Source: Fasciola hepatica (taxonomy: Eukaryota > Platyhelminthes > Trematoda > Plagiorchiida > Fasciolidae). Taken from it: a stretch of 64,000 nucleotides of DNA. The number at the start of each line of letters is the position of its first letter. Positions within the stretch are counted from its first letter, which is position 1. Under the pieces are notes generated by a model. The model had not been told where the DNA came from, did no database searches, and saw nothing but the letters and a program-made list of their open reading frames with translations. Of the stretch, positions 22,560 through 33,553 are shown piece after piece. The DNA lies in NCBI GenBank assembly GCA_948099385.1, contig CANUEZ040000165.1:7266501-7330500 (forward strand), in the 5' to 3' direction. The translations under genes and the position numbers were made by a program.

Positions 22560-24400
22560 CGCAGAAATCGAACCTAACAACTCTTTTGCGTGATCAGGGC
22601 AGGATATCAGCAATATCTAGCCATTTGCAACCAATGCTCCGGACTCAAGCATCTAAAGCGGTGTGCATTCGAGGAAAAACTTGCAGTTGACCCCGTGCCT
22701 GCTTCAAAACGTTTGTTTGCGCATCTAAAACTTAGAACTTGAACCAGCATTGATGAGGGAAAATTCACTGGTCAAAGCGAACGGTCGCAAAGCGGATATT
22801 TGGGCAAGACACTACAAATCTGTGTATGCACCTGAAAGTATGCCATTTCCAAAGGTGCAGAGCAGTGATCCTATCATGCTTCAGAAGGCGGTAGCTGAGA
22901 CACCATGCTCAGGTAAAGCTCATTAGTCTCCAGGACCAGACGGTGTTCATCCCTTGGTGATAAAAGAACTGACTGAAATATTGACCCCACCAATGACATG
23001 GCTCTTTAAATCGTCCGTTTTGGCTGGACGACTACCTTGGGGAGTTAAAAAAGCCCTTATTGTCCCATTGATGAAAGCTGGTTCAGAGGCGGCTGCCACT
23101 AACTATCGTCCTGTTTGCTTTTCTTCCGTGGTTGGCAAGACCCTGGAAAGTCTATTCTCTTCCGGTCCCAGTAAACGCATCAAAAGCAACTAGCTACTCC
23201 GCTCGCAACCTCACGGATTTTGGAAGAAAAGTTTTTGTGTATCCAACTTGCTGCCTACCCGTGAAGACTGGTAGGAAGCCAAAGCCGCAGGGTACTGCAC
23301 GGACGCTATCTTCGTCGACTTCAGAACAGCTTTCCTTAAGATACCCAAAGGACGACCTTTGCAGAAAAAAGAGGCCATTTGTTTTGTGGGTCCATTAATT
23401 TGCTGGATCGGATATTTCCTGAAAGAAAGAAAGTTTCCCGTGAGAGTTACCCGTTCTCCATCGCGTCCCTTCAGTGAAACTAATGAAGTCCCGCAGGGCT
23501 CAGCTTTGGGGCCACTACTTTTCTCGGTGTATATAAAAGATCTGCCATTTGTTTTCCAATCACCTTGCGTCATCTACACAGATGACCTTAAAATCTGGGA
23601 ACGATCCGATCAGATGTTGGTCACCAGGTTCTACAGGGTGACTTGGACGCATTGAAGCACTGGTCCGAGACTTGACAACTCCCTACTAATGTTGAAAAGT
23701 GTGCGTACATGAGTGTGGGGAGAGTTGAAAGTGGCAATTACTACAAGTTACACGGAGTGCCTATCAGCACGTCGGATTTTGATAGAAATCTTGGGGTAGA
23801 GCTAGCATCAAATCTGGAGACCAAAGTCAACACAGACAAGGCATGTGCCTCTGGCTGGAGTATGTATGGAGCGATGCTTCGGTCTTTTGGACAATTATAT
23901 ATCTATTCCATCTCTCAAAGTGATGTATGCTTCCCATATACTCCCGCGACTGGAATAATGTGGACCTGCCTTATTCCCCTGTACGGCCACGGAAATTGCG
24001 AAGCTAGAACGAGTAAAGCGGGCTGCCACTCTCTTCGTCATTGGATTACGTGGGACCAGTTTTGAAGGACGTCCCCTAGCCACCGGACTGTTTCCAGAGG
24101 CATATCGTAGAATTCGCGGTGATTTCATCTACACTGAATGCTTCCCCTTAGAGATCTAGGGCCAGGGTTGATAACATACTTTCCCTTGCGAGCGCACAAC
24201 CGTACTCCAGGTCGTTCTCGGACTCTTATGAAACAGCAGTCAATATGCTTGCCACTGGTATACCGCCCCTCAAAGAGGGTGAAGAGTCTATGGAAGGCAC
24301 TACCAGAAGAAGTGGTGGAAGAGGAAAGTAATCATACATTCAAGCGAAGCCTGGAAGCCTTTTTGAAGAGGTGGTGACAGGATAAGCACACCTAAGATCA
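22560..24400 (+). mobile_element. CR1-like LINE, ORF2 reverse transcriptase and C terminus
   Basis: Plus-strand frames read in order: a linker with ASKRLFAHLK and RHYKSVYA; SPGPDGVHPLVIKEL; KKALIVPLMKAGSEAAATNY followed by RPVCFSSVVGK; PQGSALGPLLFSVYIKDLP; VIYTDDLKIW (a YADD-type box altered to YTDD); and finally KRVKSLWKALPEEVVEEESN near the stop at 24,377. These are the reverse transcriptase blocks of a non-LTR element, with the usual LW..LP..VV tail. At least three frame changes and several stops inactivate it. The 3' end carries repeated GAAGATTGAAGATTGA (about 24,460-24,474), a short terminal repeat of the type such elements often have. Confidence 0.88.
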
Positions 24401-24479
24401 CCCCCTAGAGTTGAGTTGACGAGGCTCATACGGGAGACTGCCCTAGTGCCTCTGATTCTGAAGATTGAAGATTGACCGA

Positions 24480-25460
24480 ACTTGTTCGATCATCCCGTGT
24501 TTCTATAACCTTCCAAAAATTCACAAAGGTGATACTACAATCTGACCAATGGTGGCCATGATGAGTTCTCCGTACCAGACAATAGGACAACGGCTGGTAG
24601 AACTCTTGGAACCCGTTCGTACTAGGCTCACTAAACCTAATTTGGGAGATAGTTTTTACTTTTTTTCCATCACACAGAATGTAAGCCCACCCTTGAAAAG
24701 CATGGTGTCCTTTGATGTGGTGCCGTTATTTACAAGTATATCCTCACTTGAAACCGTGGTCTTTCTATGTGAATACGTTCAAACATCCAATACGTAAACT
24801 GGCGTCCCAGTAGAAAGCTTGAAGGAACAACTACCACGTTAACTTTCTGCCCAATGACTGCTTCTACCGCCACAAAGAAGAGATCTCCATGGATTTCCTA
24901 TTAGGTCCTCTACTAATGAACATCGTTATGGCAGATGGGAAACGGGAAATTCGAGAAGATGATAGAAATTTCGGAACACCATATTCGATTTATGGATGCT
25001 GTTTTCTGTATGTCGGACGATGATCCTAATATGTCAGGTATTCCGGGAGACTTTATGCGTAATCATTGCTCTCTTGATTTCACGGTAGAGTTAAAAGCCC
25101 AAAAAAAACAGGTTTTTCTCGATGTGTTGATCACCAGAGAGAAAAGCAGGATCCATCGAACGACGAGCCTCCAGAGAGAAAGAGTGGGACTGCCAGTACA
25201 CAAACTTTCAGGGCTTTGTGCCGCTGACCTCTAAGAGGAACCTAGTATGACTTCAAGGGCCCGTAGCATTTGCCCATGGGACTCTCTAGAATTCGAACTG
25301 AAACTCATAAAACAAGTACTGCTAAAGAACTGGAATCCAGAGAATATTATCTTAAAGATTTAGACCAGCAGAGTGATTTGCTCGCGTCCCGAAGAGCTTC
25401 TCTTGAAAGTGCCATTCGAAGAATGTACTTACAAAGAACGACTAACGAGATCAATTAGAG
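24480..25460 (+). mobile_element. Penelope-like element, reverse transcriptase fragment
   Basis: Starting just after the CR1-like tail, the plus strand gives FYNLPKIHKGDTTI, one stop, PMVAMMSSPYQTIGQRLVE, then SMVSFDVVPLFTSI, then LGPLLMNIVMAD near 24,905 and RFMDAVFCM (a degraded Y.DD..). A further 62-codon piece at 25,270-25,458 fits the downstream linker. Blocks appear in family order but in three frames with stops, so it is a dead copy. No GIY-YIG domain was found downstream. Confidence 0.8.
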
Positions 25461-27400
25461 CTATTGTGAACTCAACATTACCAGCTACAAAACTGAATTG
25501 CGTGTTTTCCTCCTCGCCGATGATCCGAACGTAGATGAAAGGCTGTTTTCCCAAGTTCACCTAATTTATGATTACGTATTCGTTTAAATGCGCACGTGAC
25601 CCTTCTTCCATAGGTCGCACGGTCAGGCGCATGCTGAAAGCATCAAAGATCATCACCTAAGGTGGCTGAGCCGTGGGAAAACCGGCTTACTCACTAGTCC
25701 CATTCTTATTCACCTAGTAAATGATGATCATAAGATCGACCCGAATGACAGGTTCAGTGTTGCATATCACGTTTCCCTAACTGATCAAGCGCAGCCCGAC
25801 TCCTGACCGTGATCATGGCAGGAGCCATCGCGATGCGTCTGCCGAACCTAGATCTGTGCTCAAAAATATTAGTTCATGTGCTTAAATTGCCTTAGCCAAA
25901 GGAGGAGCATCCTAATGAAAAAATAACCCCTGAAATCCAACTATCTGTGGTTATCTCAGCATCAGCACGCACTAACTGACAAACACCACACCACTTCACC
26001 CCACCCCCACCTCATCCCACCCACCTGCTGTAAAAAATGACTCAACTGTCAACCAAGTGAATTTTTCTCACTAATATAACATGTAAGATCAGGAATAGGA
26101 ATCTTTGCAGAGAATTGTTCGCTCTCTAATGTTATTGTTCTACTACGGTAATCTTTTCCTCTAGATGGCATTAATCCCTACCACGTTTCTCAAATTGTTG
26201 TTTCATAGATGTTGATATATTTTCAATGACCATATGCGGACAGTTTTCTTAGATCGCTTTGCTCCTTGCCCTTAACATTGTTTTTGTAAACCAGCCTCAG
26301 CCCCAAAAATATCAGTCTGAAAGACCTAATACTGAGACCTAGGTAGCTAGTGGCAGACGCAAATCCCCCGTTCAGTCGGTGCCTATGAGACCTAGGTCAC
26401 AATAAAACACCTGAACGCCAATCACAGCAATTCAAAAGTGGATCTTGGGGAGAAAGGCCACAGAGAAGTAGGCCCGGTGGTGTTCTTATCTACTTCAGCC
26501 ACCTTGAAACCACAGTTGCCTACAGGTTTTCCGTTCCATACCCATGAGGGACAATTTGTGAATGAAGTTGGATGTGCGTAAAACCAGAGGGACACTAATA
26601 CACCAGTCAGTCATTTTCTTAGCAGCCGACCCAGTTAAAATCAACGAAGCCAAACTTTCTTTAGTTATCTTCGTGTAATGGCTTATTTCAATGTCTCTGG
26701 GCCGTAATTGGCTCTCATCTATCCCAATAAACTATTTGAAAAGTAACTGACAAAACTGTTAACCGAACATTCCTGGTCCCAACTCTTCCGTAGTCCAACT
26801 AAGTACCGTGGCGGTGCACCTCCGTTCTCGCTAGACTTATTTAGTTCTAACGATGGAGGCCGCATCGACTTAATTGCACCGCTCCAAATGCTACTTAAAA
26901 TGATGGCCTTATTCTCTTAATTTCGTCACTCAGTGGTCAAACATTGTTTCAGACCATGCTTTTGATCACTCACTGAGGCGTGCGAACTTCATCAGCTGAG
27001 GGGATCGTAAAAAAAGATCAAATTGGATGATGATAATGTGGAACGTGTCAATATCAGGGTAGAATTGCTGGTCTACTCAGACTGCTGACTCGCTCGTTTT
27101 GCGTAGAATTCGTCAAAAGTAGGGATCTAAACCTCCCATTCACGTTTGGTTCGTCATGTGTTAAACAAGCGTTTTTACCTCTTCGCTGAAACCGCAGTAG
27201 GCGGATGTCTTAAAACGCGTTCGAAATTCAAGTAGAGATAAAATCCAGGAACAATTTCCGAGGCAACGTAAATCGACCCTTATTCGCATAGGTTGACGAA
27301 ATTTTAGGAAACCACCATTCTTCAGTTTTCAGTCCAGTCCATCCAAAACCGCCTCCACACACACAGATACTAAAACCAGTAGATACACAGCTGTATCATT
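25460..27400. other. No recognised gene
   Basis: I see no open frame above 60 codons and no clear element. The left end may hold unresolved Penelope-like 3' sequence. Confidence 0.35.
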
Positions 27401-27414
27401 TACGGATTCCGTGA

Positions 27415-28170
27415 GTGAATGTGGAAGCAGTTCTTCAAAATCTGATTGTTTTTTTTGTCATGATGAAACCGGGTGTAAATCACCAATCTATTTCAAAGGA
27501 AATCGCCCCTTTACCTGTCTCCCCCTACATCGCATTATTTCATAAGGACATAGACGGACTTTTCCGCAAGCATTTACAAGCAAGTCGGCTTCAATAACAT
27601 CCCCAGCAAAGTAGCTGATGGTCGCGCATCCACCCTCACATCATCAATATGCTTCCTGCATTGGGTAGCTTAGAACAAATCTACGATAAAGATGAGCTAT
27701 GAGATATAGTTATGATTGACATTGCGAAGGTTTTTGGTTAGGTATCCATCCTACCTTGCGTTATGAGCTCTAAGCTAACCACATTTATATGGTTTATGTA
27801 GCTACATCCTTCTCTCAACCTACACCAAGTTTATTTACTTTACTGATCGTTCGGATTTCAGTTGAGTCAGCATCACGGCGTGCATTGATGAACCCCCTAC
27901 ACGGGACATCGGTGGTAAATCTGTTCGGCAATGCTCCATATCATCTCTATTGAATCAATGGAACCATAGAATATATCGACATGAGACTCTCAAATTCACG
28001 TTATGTATTAGACTCTCACTCTGGTTTTTTCTGGAGAAAGCGAGAGAATCCACCTCCCGACTACTGCTCCAGATCAAGCGCATCTTCCCTGAGATCTTCA
28101 AAGAAAACCCCCAACTCCAAGTGATATGGCTAGGTATCTGTTTCACAGGACAAAATTTCTCTTGAAGAAT
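27415..28170 (+). mobile_element. Weak R2-like non-LTR retrotransposon trace
   Basis: One frame near 27,510 reads PLPVSPYIALFHKDIDGLFR, resembling the RPI......FHKI....R block of R2-clade reverse transcriptases. About 180 bases on comes DIVMIDIAKVFG, then a frame change and SHPTLRYEL, resembling the (L)DIAKAFD.VSH block. Later blocks are too degraded to align. The order and spacing are right for an R2-like element, but the score is low and no C-terminal endonuclease was seen. Confidence 0.4.
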
Positions 28171-29960
28171 CACCTGGAGATTCTGAAAATGACTTATTTC
28201 ATGCCCTCTCCTTATTATTCAAACAAGATTGCAGGCAAATACCCCCATCTTCTCTATCAAACCTCTTTTCACCCTCAATCAAGATGTGGCAACCAGATAG
28301 GACAAACTGCTTTCGAAACAGGCCGAGATATGCTTGAAAGGGTCCAACGAAAATCCGAAAAAACTGGTACGTGGGCTATCACTCACCCATTCATCCTTTT
28401 ATTCTTTCCTTTGCAAAACATCTGCCGTTTTAATACACACCGCGTTAGAGCGCAGTCTCCTCCTACTGTTCAGCCTCTTTTCACCAAGTTAAGCAAATTA
28501 GCTCTTCACGCGTACGAATCCGGGCGCTGAGTGAACTGAATGAGACAACACGTAAGCTTCTTCTTTGGAACGTCAGGGGACATCACCTCTAATCTCAATT
28601 CGATAAACGCTACGAGATTATTCTTAGTTCACCCCATCAGAACCAAAAAAGATTTGTCGGTGTGTGTACCGATCTTTTGTCTTTACTTTTTATTTAGTGG
28701 AACGTTTTTTAGCAAAAAGAGTAACGTCATTCTTTTTTGTTGTATTCGCCGTTGCTATGACTGCAGCGGCTTTTATCGTTTTGTTTTTTTTCTACTCATG
28801 TTCTTCTTGGCATATCTTTTCCACTGTAAAAATGTGTCTGTGGGTGCAGGTCCTCTGATTGCCTTTTTCCGTAGTAAACCCGCTGAGCGATAAAAACCTG
28901 AGTTGAGCAATTGTTACTTAATTGCCATCCTTTTCACATGCTAGCCTGTGTACCTCCGCTTGTTACTCATTGATCACTCTGCTAACTAGTTGGCAATTGT
29001 CAAAAAGAAAACACCTCTCTAGATCAGGAAACATCTGGACTCAGGCGTCGAACCCCGTAAACTACTTCAATGCTTGCAAAACACCCCAAGATTGAGACTA
29101 ATGGTTTTCATAGACTGCTTACCGAAATTAGCATCTGAATTTATGCTAATCCAGTTTTAACGCCTAAACTTGACCTTTCAAATGAACTCGAAATTGTACA
29201 GTTGCCTTTAATGGAAGCTTGAAATTTTGACTTTTCTACCGTTGCTTAAATAGTAGAAGCTTGGTTTTGCGAACCCCGGGTAATTTAGTTCGGTAGAAGT
29301 TTCTACATGAAGAAATGGGCTTGTCTACAAGGCAGTAGGATTTCAGTTAGTTGCTTTTTAAAACCAATGGTCAAAACACCCTATCTTTCAGGAGACCAAA
29401 CGTGTCATTCTTTTCAGTTTGCCTATCGGTGGAAATTTCAACTTGTCAAGCTTCTAAAAACTCATTGAGTGTGTGCTATGCTTGCTTGGTTCAGAATATG
29501 AAATTCTTCCACACCAAAAGTAAGTACCTACTGCTCTTCTTAAGCAAAGTTAAAGGAACCGGGTCTTGTTCGACCTGTTTGTGACTATGCATTCAAATGG
29601 CCAACATACCATTTGTCACAGTGCCTTTCCGTGTTAGAATTTGAGACTGTCCATTAACATTACCCCTTATTTGTCTGCACGGTTATTGCAATGACTTTCT
29701 AGGAAACTGTGAGACTAGCAAGAGCCTACTCAAGTCCACACTGAGCCATATGACTCGGTGGCAGTGCCACATGGGATTCTTACATAACGCTTGTGCTATA
29801 AACCTGTGAAGATTGCGGGAAGTGGAATCTCCAGTGTTATTTTTTCTGAGATTGCTTCAGTATGCTGTATTCACTTGATTGCAAATATAAAGTGATATTG
29901 AGAACAGCGTGAGATCTAGTGGATACTGGATGGCTGTGCAGACACCACTGAAGATTGATC
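28171..29960. other. No recognised gene
   Basis: Contains a 134-codon open frame (28,126-28,530) and overlapping frames at 28,540-28,893 on the plus strand. The second pair is phenylalanine-rich because of T runs. None shows a domain I know. They could be remains of the R2-like element or chance. Confidence 0.3.
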
Positions 29961-29969
29961 CGTAAATGG

Positions 29970-30860
29970 TAACACTTACGTACTGTTCAGTTTGATATTC
30001 GGGGACAGAGTTGTCAAACACGATGTTCCCCAGGCAGTTGTAAACGTGACGTGAGAAAAGTTATCGGTGGTAATCGAAACAGTGACCAATGAAAAAAATA
30101 TTTCTGTTGTGTCCTTCTTTAAATTCCTTCTTCAACTTGAAAGTTACAGAACTTTGAGATAAACTGCTGCATCATTAAGACCTTCTCAACGATTGTAGCG
30201 GGATAACTTTACGATCTTAGCCTAACACAACTGACTATACGAAGGATGAAAGCACCAGGATTCCGCCTTGTATTTGCTTACTTTGAGGGACTTTGTGACG
30301 TGCAGTATGGCAATGCAGGCGATATCTTCGACTTCCTTGCCCTGTAGACATCGACAGCAGTTGGGAGAGATCGAAACGTGTCTTCCCTTCATTTCTCATT
30401 TAGAGTCGTAGAAACTTGATGCAGTCTTGTGCCTTCAAAAGCGCAGTAATGAAAAATAACCCTGAAAGGACTTTTTACATGTACTCTGAGCTTCCGCCGT
30501 CGAATGTGTGGTGGAATCAATACAGAACTGATCCGTAGCGATGAGCTAGAATGTCATTATTCAATGGTGGGGCTTCCAGTGACACAAAAGTGTTGTATTC
30601 AGAAGCAAGTAGATTGGCAGTAGAATAGCACTTGTGTTGTACGCTGTATACACGAAATATACGGGCTCAAGTGAACTTTTAATCTGAGCTACCAAGCAAG
30701 CGGGAAAGTACATAATCAATAAAATCGATCTGTCCGAGAACTAAAATGGTCGCTTTGAAAAGTGACCTTCGGCCGCAAACGGTGACAGTGCTTTTGTATT
30801 CGTCAGTTGAACGATGATACGATCGTGTACGTCGTCGGAGTACATCTGAAAAACAGCAAT
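29970..30860 (-). CDS. Cluster of exon-like segments, gene unknown
   Basis: The clearest piece is 30,341-30,282: acceptor TGTCTACAG, exactly 20 codons reading GKEVEDIACIAILHVTKSLK, donor GTAAGC. A second piece starts at 30,845 after TGTTTTTCAG and stays open 34 codons to a TAG at 30,741 (MYSDDVHDRII...); another of its frames is also open, so the reading is ambiguous. A third ends in a GTAAGT donor near 29,982. If the 34-codon reading is right it is a terminal exon, so it cannot share a transcript with the downstream pieces. I cannot name the product. Confidence 0.3.
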
Positions 30861-31014
30861 TTCCAATGACTTTCTACTGCTTATTATCAAACGATTACGT
30901 ACGAAATATTGTGGTATACACTCAGTAACCAGAACAGCAACAGAAGTAGTGAGAGTATATCTGAGGAGCACGTAGCAATACTATCGATAAACAGATTAAA
31001 ATTGTTACTACGGA

Positions 31015-32040
31015 ATGATAGCGTTGCATGAGGTGTGTACTGTCTTAGTTTTCACGCCCTTCTTCTTGCGATTCCGATTTCAACCCAACGCAAGTAGTAA
31101 AACCCGAAACAACACAGAAGGGAGACGGTCGTCATCAACCAGACAACAATCGAATAACTCACAAAGTCACTTTCGACTCCCGATTGCAATGTCACATGGT
31201 GCATCGATTTTTTCGAAATACCCTGAACCGAACTTTGGTACAATGAACAAAATGTCTTCAACCGATTTACAATTTTTTGTTGCCCAGAACCACAAATGGT
31301 ATGAAGATTCCTGTTTTATAAGTAGAAGTTGACTGTAACCTCTTATTATATTAAACGCCTTGTATATCGTGCTATTTGCAAGAACCTGTGAAAAAGGTTT
31401 TGCACGCTGTCAGCTTCTACTGGAGTTCTGATTCATTCCAGTTAATTCATTAATGTGGACTACGCCCGAGTGACAATCCTTTGAAATCAGACGGGAAACT
31501 CACTAAGATTTACGGTGTTAAGTGTGCCACGCCTAACAGCAAACTTCGTCGACCAACGAGTACGATATAAGAGCACCTGGTTATTTTATCTCGATTTAAT
31601 GGTTCGTGTTATTTTTCTCTCCCTGATCTAAGAGGGATTTAGATACGGATCGAAATATATCCTGACACTCTTCAGTTAGTCTCTTATTGCTCCTACTGGT
31701 CTGTATTCCACATTTGATGAGAGCTTCGCCAGCTTTTCTCCTATCTTTGATAAATTCGTCAATGATTCAGTTTAGTCCAAATAAACACCAGTCATGTTAT
31801 GGGTTCAGTGGTCTTGGTTTCTGTCTCTTGGCTGTGATCTTATCTGTGAATAAACTAGAAAACTGATAAAAGTCTCAGAAAAGAACCATAAATGAATTCA
31901 TCAAGCCGATAGAGAAAGTATCTGAATACAATAGAGCCACTGCTCGCGACTCCAAACCACTTCCTGTAATCTACCTAGGCATTGAGTGGGAAATTGTTGA
32001 ATCCTCCCGCGTAGGTCTAACGCGCACAGTGCCGTCATGT
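31015..32040. other. Open frames without recognised domains
   Basis: A 105-codon plus-strand frame at 31,015-31,332 (serine- and asparagine-rich) overlaps a 69-codon minus-strand frame with one hydrophobic stretch. Neither is recognised. 31,350-32,040 shows nothing. Confidence 0.25.
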
Positions 32041-32049
32041 CAGCTAGGT

Positions 32050-32430
32050 AGGCTTTTCAAACTTTCTTACCCATAGTAAACTGGTCACCCTTACTGATCT
32101 TCCAACCACATCCTGCCTCAGTGAATACTGCACTCCGAGTAATCCTATCCTGAGGCACATGCAACACGTGGACCAACCACCTTAAACTGGTGACCTTTAG
32201 TGTTTCATCTGGTGGTTTGGTTCGTGTACCCAAGATTCTGAGCCTAGCTTCAGTATTTCTGGTACGGTGTTCTCAGCCGATCCGAGTAGCGATACGAAAA
32301 CGTCCGTGTTCGAATATTGACAATCTTTGCCTGTCCTCCACACACGGTGGCCAAGTTTGAGACACAGAAGAACAGGTCTGGCTTCTGCAGGCCCCAAGTC
32401 GATCCTGGAGATGACTGAGTTTGGAAAAAG
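32050..32430 (-). mobile_element. RTE (SR2-like) LINE, 3' part of ORF2
   Basis: On the minus strand near 32,190-32,100 the translation reads LRWLVHVLHVPQDRITRSAV, then FTEAGCGWK, matching the LRWLGHVLRMP..RL.R.A.F...G..WKK C terminus of RTE-clade elements common in flatworms (SR2 type). The preceding frame at 32,397-32,197 fits the HRVL-type linker. It is separated from its reverse transcriptase at 33,554-34,634 by about 1.1 kb that includes the miniature LTR element. Confidence 0.75.
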
Positions 32431-32961
32431 GTCAACTCACCCTCTGTATAAGCGCAGACATTTCGTTTGATATTGTGGCGGCTTTGCAAACGCCAAAGTC
32501 ACTAAAATGCAATTGCGAGCTTAGAGCTTAGGTGCGCCTTGTTTACGAATAGGTATTTTCACTTAGGTTTGCTTGGGAATGACAACCTCTCCCAGGAGCG
32601 GCCGATTCCGGAGCCAGGTCCTCCTCCAGCTATAGGCAATCTTCCCTTTTGAATCTTTCTTCCTAGTCACATAATGTGGCTTATAGTTAGGACGAGAGTA
32701 CTTCAAAGTTCTTTCATTCATCCAGACCAGATTCAATCAGTGTGATATCATAGTCCTCCTCGGTCGGACAGATGGGCTTATCTTTGAAGTCCTATAGGAC
32801 ATTTGGGTGGTCTTCATCAGTCATTCATTGAGGTACGCAACTGGCTTAGCAAACGTTGATCAGGCTCTTCGATAGGTTAGGAATTCGGTTAAGCCTCGAT
32901 TCCTTCAATCGACTGGTTACTTGAAGTCCATTTTGTTTAAGTTCACCTAGTAGCTGCATAG

Positions 32962-33121
32962 TGTAGTATGCGGGATGCAGTGTCTTCCTTGGGGGTTGTA
33001 CGTGTACGATCTGCAAGGACAGAAAGAAAACTCGGTGAGCCGGAGCTCAGTAAGTGCATCAACAAGCATCAACACTTACACCGATAAAGATGGGAGTGGC
33101 GATCTGTCTGAGCGTATTACA
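32962..33121 (-). repeat. TRIM 3' LTR (element orientation)
   Basis: 160 bp, 158 identical to the other LTR. In element orientation it reads TGTAATACG...CATACTACA. Confidence 0.9.
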
Positions 33122-33229
33122 CTGCTCCCCCCAACGAAGGAACACTGTCCTCAGTGTTTGTACATTATTTTAGCTGGTCAGCTGGCAGGATCTGTCGGTG
33201 TGGTTTGTGTGAAACGCTGGATGACAGGG

Positions 33230-33247
33230 ATCCTGGCAGGGTCGCCA
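33230..33247 (-). promoter_or_regulatory. Primer binding site of the TRIM (tRNA-Arg-like)
   Basis: The minus strand reads TGGCGACCCTGCCAGGAT. It begins with the TGG complementary to a tRNA CCA end and matches, with about two differences over the first 17 bases, the 3' end of arginine tRNAs as I recall them. Confidence 0.7.
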
Positions 33248-33251
33248 AAAA

Positions 33252-33411
33252 TGTAGTATGCGGGATGCAGTGCCTTCCTTGGGGGTTGCACGTGTACGAT
33301 CTGCAAGGACAGAAAGAAAACTCGGTGAGCCGGAGCTCAGTAAGTGCATCAACAAGCATCAACACTTACACCGATAAAGATGGGAGTGGCGATCTGTCTG
33401 AGCGTATTACA
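33252..33411 (-). repeat. TRIM 5' LTR (element orientation)
   Basis: 160 bp. It differs from the partner LTR by two C/T positions near the plus-strand left end. Confidence 0.9.
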
Positions 33412-33553
33412 CATAGTCAACAGCCTCGCCAACGTACGTCACGCTAAGCAGGCGGAAAGGCGAGCTCCAGCTCGTCAGCGCTGGCCATTAGCTCGTTCAG
33501 TCTTCCATCTCCTTCCATTTATACAAGGTAACCAATATAATTAATAAAACCCA

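Larger units (their letters stand above)
32957..33416 (-). mobile_element. Terminal-repeat retrotransposon in miniature (TRIM) with target duplication
   Basis: Two 160-bp direct repeats (32,962-33,121 and 33,252-33,411) differ at two positions and flank 130 bp. Each begins TGTAGTATG and ends GTATTACA, the TG...CA ends of LTRs. Immediately outside are identical 5-bp duplications, CATAG (32,957-32,961 and 33,412-33,416). On the minus strand the internal segment starts, after 4 bases, with TGGCGACCCTGCCAGGAT, close to a tRNA-Arg primer site, and ends with GGGGGGAG, a polypurine tract, 3 bases before the 3' LTR. There is no coding capacity; overlapping open frames are shadows. It would depend on enzymes of an autonomous LTR element. 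Confidence 0.9.

Noticed and set aside
32975..33447. Two overlapping open frames of 93 and 97 codons with repeated peptide
   Set aside because: They are the same LTR read twice. The peptide repeat is a by-product of the 160-bp direct repeats, not a repeat protein.
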